In this document: piece after piece, positions 47,664 through 59,397 of the stretch
How the letters are laid out: each line of letters starts with the position of its first letter
Position numbering within the stretch: the first letter of the stretch is position 1
Source: Sphaerotilus microaerophilus
GTDB lineage: Bacteria > Pseudomonadota > Gammaproteobacteria > Burkholderiales > Burkholderiaceae_C
DNA: 64,000 nucleotides
NCBI RefSeq assembly: GCF_023734135.1
Contig: NZ_AP025730.1
Coordinates: forward strand, 1,736,001-1,800,000
Reading direction: 5' to 3'
Notes under the pieces: generated by a model
Databases searched by the model: none
What the model was told of the DNA's origin: nothing
What the model saw: only the letters and a program-made list of their open reading frames with translations
Program-made: the position numbers and the translations under genes

Positions 47664-49022
47664 ATGGCACGCAACATCGCAGTCGATCTCTCGGCCTTCC
47701 AGGCCACGGGTCTGGATACCTGTTTCCATGATCGCCACATCAACCCGCAGATCTATGCCGGCCTGGATGGCAGCAACTGGCGCCTGAAGGACTACGAGTC
47801 GCGCGGCGGCTACCAGGCGCTGAAGAAGATCCTCGGCAAGGATGGTGGCGAAGGCATGACCCCTGACCAGGTCATCGCCGAGGTCAAGGGTTCCGGCCTG
47901 CGCGGCCGTGGCGGCGCCGGCTTCCCGACCGGCCTGAAGTGGAGCTTCATGCCGCGGGCGCTGCCGGTGCAGAAGTACCTGGTCTGCAACTCGGACGAGG
48001 GCGAACCGGGCACCTGCAAGGACCGGGACATCCTGCGCTACAACCCGCACATCGTCATCGAGGGCATGATCATCGCGGCCTACGCGATGGGCATCTCGGT
48101 GGGCTACAACTACATCCACGGCGAGATCTTCGAGGTCTACGAGCGCTTCGAAGCGGCCCTGGAAGAAGCCCGTGCGGCCGGCTACCTGGGCAGCCAGATC
48201 CTGGGCAGCAACCACAGCTTCCAGCTGCATGCCCACCACGGCTTCGGCGCCTACATCTGCGGCGAGGAAACCGCGCTGATCGAGTCGATCGAAGGCAAGA
48301 AGGGCCAGCCGCGCTTCAAGCCGCCGTTCCCGGCCAGTTTCGGCGTCTACGGCAAGCCGACCACGATCAACAACACCGAGACCTTCGGTGCGGTGCCCTG
48401 GATCATCCGCAACGGCGGCCAGGCCTACCTCGAGTGCGGCAAGCCGAACAACGGCGGTACCAAGATCTTCTCGATGGTCGGCGACGTGGAGCGTCCCGGC
48501 AACTACGAGATCCCGATGGGCACGCCGTTCGCCACGCTGCTGGAGCTGGCGGGTGGCGTCAAGGGCGGCAAGAAGCTCAAGGCGGTGATCCCGGGCGGCT
48601 CGTCGGCCCCGGTGCTGCCGGCCGACGTCATGATGGCCTGCACGATGGACTATGACTCCATCAGCAAGGCAGGCTCGATGCTGGGCTCGGGTGCCGTCAT
48701 CGTCATGGACGAGACGCGCTGCATGGTCAAGAGCCTGCTGCGGCTGTCGTACTTCTACGCGCACGAGTCCTGCGGCCAGTGCACGCCCTGCCGCGAAGGC
48801 ACGGGCTGGCTCTACAAGATGGTCGAGCGCATCGAGCACGGACACGGTCGTCCCGACGATCTCGCGCTGCTCGACAACGTGGCAGAGAACATCATGGGCC
48901 GCACGATCTGCGCCCTGGGCGACGCGGCGGCGATGCCGGTGCGAGGCATGCTCAAGCACTTCCGCGACGAGTTTGTCCACCACATCGAACACAAGACCTG
49001 CCAGGTCCCGTCGTACATCTGA
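47664..49022 (+). CDS. nuoF: NADH-quinone oxidoreductase subunit F
   Basis: A 452-residue NADH-binding flavoprotein. The glycine-rich FMN/NADH loop [10 protein letters not shown] is at 81-90, and cluster N3 ligands Cys370, Cys373 and Cys376 lie in [11 protein letters not shown] with a fourth Cys in TICALGD. It takes electrons from NADH to FMN. It starts 13 nt after nuoE. Confidence 0.97.
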   Translation: MARNIAVDLSAFQATGLDTCFHDRHINPQIYAGLDGSNWRLKDYESRGGYQALKKILGKDGGEGMTPDQVIAEVKGSGLRGRGGAGFPTGLKWSFMPRALPVQKYLVCNSDEGEPGTCKDRDILRYNPHIVIEGMIIAAYAMGISVGYNYIHGEIFEVYERFEAALEEARAAGYLGSQILGSNHSFQLHAHHGFGAYICGEETALIESIEGKKGQPRFKPPFPASFGVYGKPTTINNTETFGAVPWIIRNGGQAYLECGKPNNGGTKIFSMVGDVERPGNYEIPMGTPFATLLELAGGVKGGKKLKAVIPGGSSAPVLPADVMMACTMDYDSISKAGSMLGSGAVIVMDETRCMVKSLLRLSYFYAHESCGQCTPCREGTGWLYKMVERIEHGHGRPDDLALLDNVAENIMGRTICALGDAAAMPVRGMLKHFRDEFVHHIEHKTCQVPSYI

Positions 49023-49036
49023 CCGGGCACACGAAC

Positions 49037-51349
49037 ATGGTTGAAATCGAACTCGACGGCAAGAAGGTGGAAGTCGCCGCCGGCAGCATGGTGATGCATG
49101 CAGCCGAGCAGGCCGGCACCTACATTCCCCACTTCTGCTACCACAAGAAGCTCTCGATCGCGGCGAACTGCCGCATGTGCCTGGTCGAGGTCGAAAAGGC
49201 CCCGAAACCGATGCCCGCCTGCGCGACGCCCGTCACGCAGGGCATGATCGTGCGCACCAAGAGCGACAAGGCGATCAAGGCGCAGCAGTCGGTGATGGAG
49301 TTCCTGCTCATCAATCACCCGCTGGACTGCCCGATCTGCGATCAGGGCGGCGAGTGCCAGCTGCAGGATCTGGCGGTCGGCTACGGCAAAACCGCCTCGC
49401 GCTACGAGGAAGAAAAGCGCGTCGTCTTCGCCAAGGAGGTCGGCCCGCTGATCTCCATGGAGGAGATGAGTCGCTGCATCCAGTGCACCCGCTGCGTGCG
49501 CTTCGGCCAGGAAATCGCCGGGCGCATGGAGCTGGGCATGGTCAACCGGGGGGAGCACTCGGAGATCACGACCTTCTTGAACGGCACGGTCGATTCCGAG
49601 CTGTCCGGGAACATGATCGACATCTGCCCGGTCGGCGCGCTCACCAGCAAGCCCTTCCGCTACAGCGCCCGCACCTGGGAGCTGTCGCGCCGCAAGAGCG
49701 TCAGCCCGCACGACAGCACCGGCTCGAACCTGATCGTCCAGGTCAAGAACCACAAGGTGATGCGCGTCGTTCCGCTTGAGAACGACGACGTCAACGAATG
49801 CTGGATCGCCGACCGCGACCGCTTCAGCTACGAGGCGCTCAACAGCGACGCCCGCCTGACCACGCCGATGCTCAAGCAGGGTGGCCAGTGGAAGCCGGTG
49901 GACTGGACTACCGCGCTGGACTACGTCGCCAAGGCGCTCAAGGGCATCACGTCACAACAAGGCGGTTCTGCGATTGGCGCGCTGGCCTCGGCCACCAGCA
50001 CCAGCGAAGAGCTTTTCCTGCTGGGTGAACTGGTGCGCGGCCTGGGCAGCGACAACATTGACCACCGCCTGCGCCATGCCGACTTCCGCCAGGAAGCGGG
50101 TACGGTGCGCTGGCTGGGCACGTCGATCGCCAGCCTGTCCAAGGTCGACCGCGCCCTGGTGGTCGGTTCGTTCCTGCGCAAGGATCACCCGCTGTTCGCA
50201 CAGCGTCTGCGCCAGGCGGCTCGCCACGGCGCGCAGATCTTGCGCATCGGCTCGGCCGGAGATGACTGGCTGATGCCGATTGCCGCGAACATCGCCACCG
50301 CCCCGAGCCTGTGGGCCTCGGCGCTGATCGAGGTGGCCGCCGCGGTGGCGACCGCCAAGGGCGTCACGGCCCCGCTGGCGGTGACGCCGGGCGCACAGGC
50401 GCAGGCCATCGCCGATGCGCTGCTCTCCGGCCAAAGTTCGGCCGTGCTGCTCGGCAATGCCGCTGCCGCCCATCCGCAGGCGGCGGAACTGCTGGCGATC
50501 GCAAACTGGATCGCCGCGCAGTGCGGCGCCAGCGTGGGCTACCTGGGCGAGGCCGGCAACAGCGTCGGCGCCCAGTTGGTCAAGGCCCAGCCGCAGCAAG
50601 GCGGCCTGGATGCCACTGCCATGCTGGCCCAGCCGTGCCGTGCCTACCTGCTGTTCAACACCGAGCCGGTGCTGGACGCGGCCGATGCCGCGCAGGCGGC
50701 CAAGGCGCTGGCCGCCGCCGACCTGGTGGTGTCCTTCAGCCCGTTCTCCGCGAACGTCGAGCAGGCGCACGTGCTGCTGCCGATCGCCCCGTTCACCGAA
50801 ACCGGCGGCAGCTTCGTCAACGCCGAAGGGCGTCTGCAGTCCTTCCACGGCGTGGTGCGTCCGCTGGGCGATACCCGCCCGGGCTGGAAGGTGCTGCGTG
50901 TGCTGGGCAACCTGCTGGGCCTGCCGGGCTTTGCGCAGGAAAGCGTCGAGGAAGTGCGTGCCCAGGCCGTGGGCGCTGCCGACTCGATCGCCGCTCGCCT
51001 GTCGAACCAGACCACCGTGACGCCGCAGGCTGGCGTGGCCCAGGTCGAACTGCAGCGCGTGGCTGACGTGGCCATCTACGGCAGTGACAGCATCGTGCGC
51101 CGTGCATCGTCGCTGCAGCAAACCGCCGATGGTCGCAGCGTCAGCGTGTCGCTGCCCGCCTCGCTGTGGGGCCGCCTGGGCTTGAACGCGGGCGACTCGG
51201 TCAACGTCACCCAGGGTGGTGAGACCGTGAAGCTGCCGGCCGTGCTGGATGCCGGCTTGGCTGAAGGGACCGTCCGCATTCCGGCCGGTGTTGCTGCCAC
51301 CGCGAAGCTGGGTGCGCTGTTCGGCGCGGTCAGCGTCGTGCGGGCCTGA
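49037..51349 (+). CDS. nuoG: NADH-quinone oxidoreductase subunit G
   Basis: A 770-residue iron-sulfur subunit. The N-terminal ferredoxin-like domain has Cys34, Cys45, Cys48 and Cys62 (cluster N1b). His/Cys ligands in [14 protein letters not shown] (N5 region) and [16 protein letters not shown] with [11 protein letters not shown] (N4) follow. The remaining 500 residues form a molybdopterin-oxidoreductase-like domain rich in Ala. 14 nt separate it from nuoF. Confidence 0.96.
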   Translation: MVEIELDGKKVEVAAGSMVMHAAEQAGTYIPHFCYHKKLSIAANCRMCLVEVEKAPKPMPACATPVTQGMIVRTKSDKAIKAQQSVMEFLLINHPLDCPICDQGGECQLQDLAVGYGKTASRYEEEKRVVFAKEVGPLISMEEMSRCIQCTRCVRFGQEIAGRMELGMVNRGEHSEITTFLNGTVDSELSGNMIDICPVGALTSKPFRYSARTWELSRRKSVSPHDSTGSNLIVQVKNHKVMRVVPLENDDVNECWIADRDRFSYEALNSDARLTTPMLKQGGQWKPVDWTTALDYVAKALKGITSQQGGSAIGALASATSTSEELFLLGELVRGLGSDNIDHRLRHADFRQEAGTVRWLGTSIASLSKVDRALVVGSFLRKDHPLFAQRLRQAARHGAQILRIGSAGDDWLMPIAANIATAPSLWASALIEVAAAVATAKGVTAPLAVTPGAQAQAIADALLSGQSSAVLLGNAAAAHPQAAELLAIANWIAAQCGASVGYLGEAGNSVGAQLVKAQPQQGGLDATAMLAQPCRAYLLFNTEPVLDAADAAQAAKALAAADLVVSFSPFSANVEQAHVLLPIAPFTETGGSFVNAEGRLQSFHGVVRPLGDTRPGWKVLRVLGNLLGLPGFAQESVEEVRAQAVGAADSIAARLSNQTTVTPQAGVAQVELQRVADVAIYGSDSIVRRASSLQQTADGRSVSVSLPASLWGRLGLNAGDSVNVTQGGETVKLPAVLDAGLAEGTVRIPAGVAATAKLGALFGAVSVVRA

Positions 51350-51365
51350 ACCGGAGGAGCTGAAG

Positions 51366-52424
51366 ATGTTGGAAACCTTCCAATCCGCTGGCGCGGCTGC
51401 CCTCGGTGGCGCCTGGCCCGCGGTCTGGGCCCTGATCAAGATCGTGGTGGTGCTGCTGCCCCTGATGGGCTGCGTGGCCTACCTGACGCTGTGGGAGCGC
51501 AAGGCGATCTCCTGGACGCAGGTGCGCCCGGGCCCGAACCGGGTCGGCCCCTACGGTCTGCTGACGCCGATCGCCGATGCCGTCAAGCTGATCTTCAAGG
51601 AGATCATCACCCCGACGGCGGCCAACAAGGGCCTGTTCTACCTCGGCCCGATCATGACCATCATGCCGGCGCTGGCGGCCTGGGCGGTGATCCCGTTCGG
51701 CCCGGATGTGGCGCTCGCCAACGTCAACGCCGGTCTGCTGTTCCTGATGGCGATCACCTCGCTGGAGGTTTATGGCGTGATCATCGCCGGCTGGGCCTCC
51801 AACTCGAAGTACGCCTTCCTGGGTGCCATGCGGGCCTCGGCGCAGATGGTCAGCTACGAGATCGCGATGGGCTTCGCCTTCGTGGTCGTGCTGATGGTGA
51901 CCGGCAGCCTGAACATGACGGACATCGTCGTAAGCCAGACCAAGGGCACCTTCGCCGCGATGGGGCTGAACTTCCTGTCCTGGAACTGGCTGTCGCTGTT
52001 CCCGATCTTTCTCGTCTACTTCATCTCGGGCCTGGCCGAAACCAACCGCCACCCCTTCGATGTGGTGGAAGGCGAAGCGGAAATCGTGGCCGGCCACATG
52101 ATCGAGTACTCGGGCATGTCGTTCGCAATGTTCTTCCTGGCCGAATACGCCAACATGATCCTCGTGTCGATCCTGACCGTCATCATGTTCCTGGGCGGCT
52201 GGGATGCGCCGGTGGGCTTCCTGAGCTTTATCCCGGGCTGGATCTGGCTGGGCATCAAGACCTTCTGTGTCGTCACGATGTTCCTGTGGGTGCGTGCCTC
52301 GTTCCCGCGCTACCGCTACGACCAGATCATGCGCCTGGGCTGGAAGATCTTCATCCCGATCACGCTGGTGTGGCTGGTGGTGGTGGGCCTGTGGATGCAG
52401 ACGCCCCTCAACATCTGGAAGTGA
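51366..52424 (+). CDS. nuoH: NADH-quinone oxidoreductase subunit H
   Basis: A 352-residue membrane subunit with eight or so helices. [19 protein letters not shown] near 46-64 and the acidic loop [21 protein letters not shown] ([20 protein letters not shown]) near 220-240 are the ND1 hallmarks that line the quinone channel. GGAGCTGAAG just before the ATG serves translation. Confidence 0.97.
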   Translation: MLETFQSAGAAALGGAWPAVWALIKIVVVLLPLMGCVAYLTLWERKAISWTQVRPGPNRVGPYGLLTPIADAVKLIFKEIITPTAANKGLFYLGPIMTIMPALAAWAVIPFGPDVALANVNAGLLFLMAITSLEVYGVIIAGWASNSKYAFLGAMRASAQMVSYEIAMGFAFVVVLMVTGSLNMTDIVVSQTKGTFAAMGLNFLSWNWLSLFPIFLVYFISGLAETNRHPFDVVEGEAEIVAGHMIEYSGMSFAMFFLAEYANMILVSILTVIMFLGGWDAPVGFLSFIPGWIWLGIKTFCVVTMFLWVRASFPRYRYDQIMRLGWKIFIPITLVWLVVVGLWMQTPLNIWK

Positions 52425-52446
52425 ACACGGACCGCAGGAAACCACC

Positions 52447-52944
52447 ATGTCAGCCGTGACCCCCCTCAAGGACTTCATCTCCAGCTTCATGCTGCTGGAG
52501 CTGCTCAAGGGCCTCAAGCTCACCGGTCGCCACTTCTTCCAGCGCACCGTCACCGTGCAGTTCCCGGAAGAGAAGACGCCGCTGAGCCCACGCTTTCGGG
52601 GCCTGCATGCGCAACGCCGCTACGAGAGTGGCGAAGAGCGCTGCATCGCCTGCAAGCTCTGCGAAGCCGTTTGCCCGGCGATGGCGATCACCATCGAGGT
52701 GGCGCAGCGCGAGGATGGCAGCCGCCGCACCAGCCGCTACGACATCGACCTGACCAAGTGCATCTTCTGCGGTTTCTGCGAAGAGAGCTGCCCGGTCGAC
52801 GCGATCGTCGAGACGCACATCTTCGAGTATCACGGCGAGAAGCGTGGCGACCTGTACTTCACGAAGGACATGTTGCTGGCGGTCGGCGATCGCTACGAGA
52901 AGGAAATTGCAGCCAACAAGGAGGCGGACGCCAAGTACCGCTGA
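52447..52944 (+). CDS. nuoI: NADH-quinone oxidoreductase subunit I
   Basis: A 165-residue ferredoxin-like subunit with two CxxCxxCxxxCP motifs: Cys66, 69, 72, 76 and Cys105, 108, 111, 115, holding clusters N6a and N6b. It links NuoG to NuoB. It starts 22 nt after nuoH. Confidence 0.98.
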   Translation: MSAVTPLKDFISSFMLLELLKGLKLTGRHFFQRTVTVQFPEEKTPLSPRFRGLHAQRRYESGEERCIACKLCEAVCPAMAITIEVAQREDGSRRTSRYDIDLTKCIFCGFCEESCPVDAIVETHIFEYHGEKRGDLYFTKDMLLAVGDRYEKEIAANKEADAKYR

Positions 52945-53016
52945 GGCTGGCTGCACGCCGCGCCCGGCTGACGCTGGAGCGCGGATGAGCAGCGCCCGCG
53001 TGTGCCCGAGACACCC

Positions 53017-53661
53017 ATGGACACCACCACCGCGCTCTTCTACGTCTTCTCGGCCCTCTTGCTCTTTGCAGGCTTTCGCGTCATCACGGCGCGCAGCCCG
53101 GTGCATTCGGCCCTCTACCTCGTGCTGGCCTTCTTCAACGCCTCGTGCGTTTGGATGCTGCTGGAGGCGGAGTTCCTCGCCATCTCGCTCGTGCTGGTGT
53201 ACGTCGGCGCGGTGATGGTGCTGTTCCTCTTCGTCGTGATGATGCTCGACATCAACATCGACCTGCTGCGCCAGGGTTTCTGGAAGCATTTCCCGGTGGC
53301 TGGTGCAGTCGGCGCCATCATCGCCCTGGAAATGGCCTGGGTGCTCCAGCGCGGCTTCAACGTCACGGCCGCCAAGCCGATGGCGGGTAGCGACAAGCTG
53401 CCCAATGCCAAGCTGCTGGGCGTCGAGATCTACACCAACTACCTGTATCCGCTGCAGATCGCTGCGGTGCTGCTGCTGGTGGGCATCATCGCCGCGATCG
53501 CGCTGACGCTGCGGCGTCGCAAGGATGTCAAGGGCCAGAACCCGTCCGAGCAGGTGCGTGCGCGTGCTGCCGACCGGGTCCGCATCGTGAAGATGGCGCC
53601 CGTCATCGAGGCCCCGTCGGTGCCCTCCGCTGATGGCAACGCGTCGAAAGGACAAGCCTGA
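53017..53661 (+). CDS. nuoJ: NADH-quinone oxidoreductase subunit J
   Basis: A 214-residue membrane subunit (ND6 type) with five helices; [19 protein letters not shown] near 24-42 and [18 protein letters not shown] near 62-79 are conserved. The C-terminal tail after the last helix is longer than in E. coli and ends in a Ser/Pro/Ala-rich stretch. The ATG at 53017 is preferred to a GTG at 53002 because MDTTTALFY matches other NuoJ N-termini. The TGA overlaps the ATG of nuoK by one base. Confidence 0.95.
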   Translation: MDTTTALFYVFSALLLFAGFRVITARSPVHSALYLVLAFFNASCVWMLLEAEFLAISLVLVYVGAVMVLFLFVVMMLDINIDLLRQGFWKHFPVAGAVGAIIALEMAWVLQRGFNVTAAKPMAGSDKLPNAKLLGVEIYTNYLYPLQIAAVLLLVGIIAAIALTLRRRKDVKGQNPSEQVRARAADRVRIVKMAPVIEAPSVPSADGNASKGQA

Positions 53662-53966
53662 TGGTCTCCCTCGGACATTACCTGACGCTGGGTGCGATCC
53701 TGTTCGCGCTGTCGGTGATCGGCATCTTCCTGAACCGGAAGAACCTGATCGTGCTGCTGATGGCCATCGAGCTGATGCTGCTGGCGGTCAACCTGAACTT
53801 CGTGGCGTTCTCGCACTACCTGGGTGACATGGCGGGGCAGGTCTTCGTCTTCTTCATCCTGACGGTGGCGGCTGCCGAGTCGGCGATCGGTCTGGCCATC
53901 CTGGTGGTGCTGTTCCGCAATCGCTCGACCATCAATGTCGACGAACTCGACACCCTGAAGGGCTGA
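53661..53966 (+). CDS. nuoK: NADH-quinone oxidoreductase subunit K
   Basis: A 101-residue subunit (ND4L type) with three helices. Conserved glutamates lie in [16 protein letters not shown] near 31-46 and [11 protein letters not shown] near 68-78, and are part of the proton path. It starts on the last base of the nuoJ stop, showing translational coupling. Confidence 0.97.
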   Translation: MVSLGHYLTLGAILFALSVIGIFLNRKNLIVLLMAIELMLLAVNLNFVAFSHYLGDMAGQVFVFFILTVAAAESAIGLAILVVLFRNRSTINVDELDTLKG

Positions 53967-53987
53967 GGCCGGAGGAAAACGATAACC

Positions 53988-55988
53988 ATGTCTGCGCTCT
54001 CACAATCGACCCTTCTGGCGGTGCCGCTGGCACCCCTGGCCGGGGCCGTGATTGCCGGCTTCTTCGGCAAGTCCATCGGCCGCCGCGGCGCGCACGTCGT
54101 CACGATCCTCGGGGTGCTGGTTGCCTTCATCCTGTCCGCGCTGACGCTGCGCGACGTGGTGGATGGTGCCCGCTTCAACGCCACCGTCTACGAGTGGATG
54201 GTGCTCGGTGGTCTCAAGATGGAGGTCGGCTTCCTGGTCGACGGCCTGACCGCGATGATGATGGTGGTGGTGACCTTCGTGTCGCTGATGGTGCACATCT
54301 ACACCATCGGCTACATGGAAGAGGACCCGGGCTACCAGCGCTTCTTCAGCTACATCTCGCTGTTCACCTTCTCGATGCTCATGCTGGTCATGAGCAACAA
54401 CTTCCTGCAGCTGTTCTTCGGCTGGGAGGCGGTGGGCCTGGTGTCGTATCTGCTGATCGGCTTCTGGTTCAAGCGGCCCACGGCGATCTTCGCCAACATG
54501 AAGGCCTTCCTGGTCAATCGGGTGGGTGACTTCGGCTTCATCCTCGGTATCGGCCTGATCGTCGCTTATGCAGGCACGCTCAACTATGCAGAGACCTTTG
54601 CGAAGGCGGGCGAGTACAGCAAGCTGACCATGCCGGGCAGTGACTGGCAACTGATCACCGTCACTTGCATCTGCCTCTTCATCGGTGCGATGGGCAAGAG
54701 CGCGCAGTTCCCGCTGCACGTGTGGCTGCCGGATTCGATGGAAGGCCCGACCCCGATCTCCGCGCTGATCCACGCCGCCACCATGGTGACGGCCGGCATC
54801 TTCATGGTCGCGCGCATGTCGCCGTTGTTCGAGCTGTCGGACACCGCGCTGAACTTCATCCTCATCATCGGCGCGATCACCGCGCTGTTCATGGGCTTCC
54901 TGGGCATCATCCAGAACGACATCAAGCGGGTGGTCGCCTACTCGACGCTGTCGCAGCTGGGCTACATGACGATGGCGCTGGGCGCCTCGGCCTACTCGGT
55001 CGCGGTGTTCCACCTGATGACCCACGCCTTCTTCAAGGCGCTGCTGTTCCTCGCGGCCGGCTCGGTGATCATCGGCATGCACCATGATCAGGACATCCGC
55101 AACATGGGCGGCTTGCGCAAGTACATGCCCATCACCTGGATCACCTCGCTGCTGGGTTCGCTCGCGTTGATCGGCACACCGTTCTTCGCTGGCTTCTACT
55201 CGAAGGACTCGATCATCGAGGCACTGCACGCCAGCCATCTGCCCGCTGCCCACTGGGCCTACTGGGCCTCGGTGATCGGCGTGTTCGTGACCGCCTTCTA
55301 CTCATTCCGGATGTACTTCCTGGTCTTCCACGGCAAGGAGCATTTCCATCACAAGCCGTTCCCGGGCGAGCACGACCACCATGACGACGATCATGGCCAT
55401 GCGCACACGCCGCACGAGTCGCCCTGGGTGGTGACCGCACCGCTGCTGTTGTTGGCGATTCCCTCGGTGGTGATCGGTTTCATGACGATCCAGCCGATGC
55501 TGTACGGCGAGTTCTTCAAGGATTCGATCCTCGTGAATGTGGCGGCCCACCCGGCGATGAAGGAACTCGCCCACGAGTTCCACGGTGCCGTGGCGATGGC
55601 CACGCATGCGTTCGGCACGCTGCCGTTCTGGCTGGCTGCGGCTGGCGTGGCAACGGCCTACGTCTTCTACATGGTGGCGCCCGGCATCCCTGCGGCCATC
55701 GGCCGCGCGCTGGCACCGCTGGTGACCGTGATGGAAAACAAGTACTACATGGACTGGATCAACGAGCACATCCTTGCTGCCGGTGCGCGCCTGTTGGGGC
55801 GCAGCCTGTGGAAGGGTGGCGACGTGGCCTTGATCGACGGGTTCGCGATCAACGGCTCGGCCAAGGTCGTGGGCTGGGTGGCATCGCTGGTGCGCCTGTT
55901 CCAGACGGGCTATATCTACCACTACGCACTCGTCATGCTGCTGGGCGTCTTTGCCCTCATGACCTGGTTCGTGTGGCTGGCTCGCTGA
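53988..55988 (+). CDS. nuoL: NADH-quinone oxidoreductase subunit L
   Basis: A 666-residue antiporter-like membrane subunit. The proton-channel core is seen in GWEAVGLVSYLLIGFW near 145-160, GKSAQFPLHVWLPDSMEGPTP and HAATMVTAGIFMVAR. A cytoplasmic or periplasmic loop near residues 452-479 is unusually rich in His and Asp (FHHKPF and HDHHDDDHGHAH). The long amphipathic C-terminal helix region is present. GGAGGAAAA before the ATG is a strong ribosome binding site. Confidence 0.97.
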   Translation: MSALSQSTLLAVPLAPLAGAVIAGFFGKSIGRRGAHVVTILGVLVAFILSALTLRDVVDGARFNATVYEWMVLGGLKMEVGFLVDGLTAMMMVVVTFVSLMVHIYTIGYMEEDPGYQRFFSYISLFTFSMLMLVMSNNFLQLFFGWEAVGLVSYLLIGFWFKRPTAIFANMKAFLVNRVGDFGFILGIGLIVAYAGTLNYAETFAKAGEYSKLTMPGSDWQLITVTCICLFIGAMGKSAQFPLHVWLPDSMEGPTPISALIHAATMVTAGIFMVARMSPLFELSDTALNFILIIGAITALFMGFLGIIQNDIKRVVAYSTLSQLGYMTMALGASAYSVAVFHLMTHAFFKALLFLAAGSVIIGMHHDQDIRNMGGLRKYMPITWITSLLGSLALIGTPFFAGFYSKDSIIEALHASHLPAAHWAYWASVIGVFVTAFYSFRMYFLVFHGKEHFHHKPFPGEHDHHDDDHGHAHTPHESPWVVTAPLLLLAIPSVVIGFMTIQPMLYGEFFKDSILVNVAAHPAMKELAHEFHGAVAMATHAFGTLPFWLAAAGVATAYVFYMVAPGIPAAIGRALAPLVTVMENKYYMDWINEHILAAGARLLGRSLWKGGDVALIDGFAINGSAKVVGWVASLVRLFQTGYIYHYALVMLLGVFALMTWFVWLAR

Positions 55989-56004
55989 ACGGGAGGACCT
56001 GAAC

Positions 56005-57477
56005 ATGGCATACCTCTCGCTCGCGATCTGGGTTCCGGTGGTCTTCGGCGCCATCCTGCTGGCGCTGGGCCGTGACGACAACGCCGGCATGGTGCGCTGG
56101 CTGGCGCTGGTTGGCGCCATCGTCAGCTTCCTCATCACCTTGCCGTTGGTGACCGGCTTCGATGTCGCCTCGGCTGCGATGCAGTTCCAGGAGAACCTCC
56201 CCTGGATCGAACGGTTCAACGTGCGCTACCACCTGGGTGTGGATGGCATCTCGGTGTGGTTCGTGCTGCTCACCGCCTTCATCACCATCATCGTGGTGAT
56301 CTCGGCCTGGGAGGTGATCACCGAACGGGTGCACCAGTACATGGGCGCGTTCCTGATCCTCTCCGGCCTGATGGTCGGGGTGTTCAGTGCGGTCGACGGC
56401 CTGCTGTTCTACGTGTTCTTCGAGGCCACGCTGATCCCGATGTACATCATCATCGGCATCTGGGGCGGGCCGCGGCGCGTCTATGCGGCCTTCAAGTTCT
56501 TCCTGTACACGCTGGCCGGCTCGCTGCTGATGCTGATCGCGCTGATCTACCTGTACTACAAGTCGGGTGGCAGCTTCGACATCCTCACCTGGCATAAGCT
56601 GCCGCTGGCGGCGATGCCGCAGGCGATGCTGTTCTTCGCCTTCTTCGCCGCCTTTGCGGTCAAGGTGCCGATGTGGCCGGTGCATACCTGGCTGCCGGAT
56701 GCCCACGTCGAAGCGCCTACTGGGGGCTCCGTTGTGCTGGCGGCGATCATGCTGAAGCTGGGTGCCTACGGCTTCCTGCGCTTCTCGTTGCCGATCGTGC
56801 CGGACGCCGCACACACCTATGCGCCGTTCATCATCACGATCTCGCTGATCGCGGTGATCTACATCGGCCTGGTGGCGCTGGTGCAGAACGACATGAAGAA
56901 GCTGGTGGCCTATTCGTCCATCGCGCACATGGGCTTCGTGACCCTGGGCTTCTTCATCTTCAGCGAGCTGGGCATCTCCGGTGGCTTGGTGCAGATGATC
57001 AGCCACGGCTTTGTCTCGGGTGCGATGTTCCTGTCCATCGGCGTGCTCTACGACCGGGTGCATTCGCGTGAGATTGCCAGCTACGGTGGCGTGGTCAACA
57101 CGATGCCGAAGTTCGCGGCGTTCGCGGTCTTCTTCGGCATGGCCAACTGCGGTCTGCCGGGCACCGCCGGCTTCATCGGCGAGTGGATGGTGATCCTGGG
57201 TGCCGTGAAGTACAACTTCTGGATCGGCCTGCTGGCCGCGACGGCCCTGATCTTCGGCGCGGCTTACACGCTGTGGATGATCAAGCGCGTGTACTTCGGC
57301 GACATCGCCAACGACCACGTGCGTGAACTCACCGACATCAATTCGCGTGAGTTCCTGATGCTGGCGCTGCTGGCCATTGCCACGCTGGCCATGGGGCTGT
57401 ATCCGAAGCCCTTCACCGACGTCATGCACACCTCGGTGGTGGAACTGATCCGCCACGTCGGCGTCTCGAAACTCTGA
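56005..57477 (+). CDS. nuoM: NADH-quinone oxidoreductase subunit M
   Basis: A 490-residue antiporter-like subunit. [18 protein letters not shown] near 141-158 holds the conserved Glu, and [24 protein letters not shown] the key Lys and His of the half-channel. [23 protein letters not shown] follows. It sits 16 nt after nuoL. Confidence 0.97.
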   Translation: MAYLSLAIWVPVVFGAILLALGRDDNAGMVRWLALVGAIVSFLITLPLVTGFDVASAAMQFQENLPWIERFNVRYHLGVDGISVWFVLLTAFITIIVVISAWEVITERVHQYMGAFLILSGLMVGVFSAVDGLLFYVFFEATLIPMYIIIGIWGGPRRVYAAFKFFLYTLAGSLLMLIALIYLYYKSGGSFDILTWHKLPLAAMPQAMLFFAFFAAFAVKVPMWPVHTWLPDAHVEAPTGGSVVLAAIMLKLGAYGFLRFSLPIVPDAAHTYAPFIITISLIAVIYIGLVALVQNDMKKLVAYSSIAHMGFVTLGFFIFSELGISGGLVQMISHGFVSGAMFLSIGVLYDRVHSREIASYGGVVNTMPKFAAFAVFFGMANCGLPGTAGFIGEWMVILGAVKYNFWIGLLAATALIFGAAYTLWMIKRVYFGDIANDHVRELTDINSREFLMLALLAIATLAMGLYPKPFTDVMHTSVVELIRHVGVSKL

Positions 57478-57496
57478 TCCGGGAGCCGCACACATC

Positions 57497-58978
57497 ATGA
57501 ATGCAATGAACTGGCTCGCGGTGTACCCCGAGATCCTCCTGCTGGTGATGGCCTGCGTGGTGGCGCTGGTCGATCTGTTCGTCACCGACCCTCGCCGTAC
57601 CCCGACCTACCTGCTGACGCTGGCCAGCCTGGCGGCCGTGGGTGCGATGCACCTGGTCTACTTCAACGGCGGCTACACCCACTACGCGATGAACCGCATG
57701 GTGGTGACCGATCCGATGGGGCACCTGCTGGCCTTCTTCGCTTGCCTGGCGGTGTTCGTGACGCTGGTCTACTCGCGTCCCTATGCCGAGAGCCGCGACA
57801 TCCTCAAGGGCGAACTGTTCTCCCTGAGCCTGCTGTCCCTGCTGGGCATGTGCATCATGCTGTCGGGCAACAACTTCCTGGTGCTGTACCTCGGCCTGGA
57901 AGTGATGAGCCTGTCGCTGTATGCGCTGGTTGCGCTGCGTCGTGACCATGCCGGTGCGACCGAAGCGGCGATGAAGTACTTCGTGCTGGGCGCGATCGCC
58001 TCGGGTTTCCTGCTCTACGGCATGTCGATGATGTACGGCGCCACTGGGTCGCTGGATCTCGGCAAGGTGTTCGAGGCCATTGGCAAGGGTGACGTGAACC
58101 GCCAGGTGCTGGTGTTCGGCGTGGTGTTCATCGTGTCCGGCTTGGCGTTCAAGTTCGGTGCCGTGCCCTTCCACATGTGGGTGCCCGATGTCTACCAGGG
58201 CGCCCCGACCGCGGCCACGCTGCTGATCGCCAGTGCGCCCAAGATCGCTGCCTTCGGCATGACGATCCGCGTGCTGGTCGAGGGACTGCTCGGCCTGGCG
58301 GTGGACTGGCAGCAGATGCTGGTGGTGCTGTCGGTGTGTTCGCTGGTGGTTGGCAACCTGGCTGCCATCGCGCAGACCAACCTGAAGCGCATGCTGGCCT
58401 ACTCCACCATCGCGCAGATGGGCTTCATGATGCTGGGCCTGGTGTCCGGCGTCGTGAATGGCAACACCCTGTCGGCCGCCAACGCCTACAGCTCGGCGAT
58501 GTTCTACATGATCACCTACGTGGTGACCACGCTGGGCACCTTCGGCTTGATCATGCTGATGTCACGCCAGGGCTTCGAGTCCGAGGAGATCAATGATTTC
58601 GCCGGCCTGAACCAGCGCAGCCCGCTGCTGGCCGCGATCATGGGCATCTTCATGTTCTCGCTTGCCGGCATCCCGCCGACCGTCGGCTTCTACGCCAAGC
58701 TCGCGGTGCTGCAGGCGCTGATTTCCACCAATGACAACTTCCACCTGGGCCTGGCGATCTTCGCCGTGGTGCTGTCGCTGATCGGCGCGTTCTACTACCT
58801 GCGCATCGTGAAGGTGATGTACTTCGACAAGGCGGTCGACACCCATCCCATCGTGGCCGAGGGGGGGGCTCGTGCGGTGCTGTCGCTCAACGGTGCGGCG
58901 GTGCTCGTGCTGGGCATCCTGCCGGGTGGCCTGATGGCGATGTGCGCGCAGGCGATCGTCAAAGCGCTGGCGACCTGA
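57497..58978 (+). CDS. nuoN: NADH-quinone oxidoreductase subunit N
   Basis: A 493-residue antiporter-like subunit. [20 protein letters not shown] near 133-152 carries the conserved Glu, and [29 protein letters not shown] the channel Lys. [17 protein letters not shown] follows near 295. It ends the 14-gene nuo operon; the next gene begins 35 nt on with no terminator in between. Confidence 0.97.
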   Translation: MNAMNWLAVYPEILLLVMACVVALVDLFVTDPRRTPTYLLTLASLAAVGAMHLVYFNGGYTHYAMNRMVVTDPMGHLLAFFACLAVFVTLVYSRPYAESRDILKGELFSLSLLSLLGMCIMLSGNNFLVLYLGLEVMSLSLYALVALRRDHAGATEAAMKYFVLGAIASGFLLYGMSMMYGATGSLDLGKVFEAIGKGDVNRQVLVFGVVFIVSGLAFKFGAVPFHMWVPDVYQGAPTAATLLIASAPKIAAFGMTIRVLVEGLLGLAVDWQQMLVVLSVCSLVVGNLAAIAQTNLKRMLAYSTIAQMGFMMLGLVSGVVNGNTLSAANAYSSAMFYMITYVVTTLGTFGLIMLMSRQGFESEEINDFAGLNQRSPLLAAIMGIFMFSLAGIPPTVGFYAKLAVLQALISTNDNFHLGLAIFAVVLSLIGAFYYLRIVKVMYFDKAVDTHPIVAEGGARAVLSLNGAAVLVLGILPGGLMAMCAQAIVKALAT

Positions 58979-59013
58979 GTCGGCGTCGACGCGGGTCAAA
59001 CCAAGCGAAGACG

Positions 59014-59328
59014 ATGGGGACGAGTTCCTCCGCCTCGATCTGGCTGGTGCTGCTGCTCTCAGCGGTGCTGGCCAATCTGCCGTTCGTCACCGAGCGGCTT
59101 TTTGTCCTTGGGCCCCGGCGCATGCCCAAGCGTTTTGCTTGGCGGCTGCTGGAGTTGCTGGTGTTTGCCGCCATTGTCGTTGGCGTCGGTCGGTGGCTGG
59201 AGGCGCGTGGTGGTCAGGTGTCGCCACAGGGATGGCAGTTCTATGCCGTCTTCGGCTGCGTGTTCCTCACGCTGGCCTTCCCCGGGTTCGTGTGGCGCTA
59301 CCTGCGGCGGCAGAGAACCGCGGCATGA
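59014..59328 (+). CDS. DUF2818 family membrane protein
   Basis: A 104-residue protein with three hydrophobic segments (about 6-22, 40-58 and 75-93) and a short basic tail. NLPFVTERLFVLGPRRMPKR near 20-39 is the conserved block of DUF2818. The family nearly always follows nuoN in this order of bacteria as far as I recall, hinting at a complex I related or membrane role, but its function is not known. Confidence 0.83.
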   Translation: MGTSSSASIWLVLLLSAVLANLPFVTERLFVLGPRRMPKRFAWRLLELLVFAAIVVGVGRWLEARGGQVSPQGWQFYAVFGCVFLTLAFPGFVWRYLRRQRTAA

Positions 59329-59397
59329 TGCGCCGGAGCGCCGCGCCGGCGTGGCGTGGCGGGTGTACCGGGAGTTCCTTTCGATGCAAGCGAGTGC

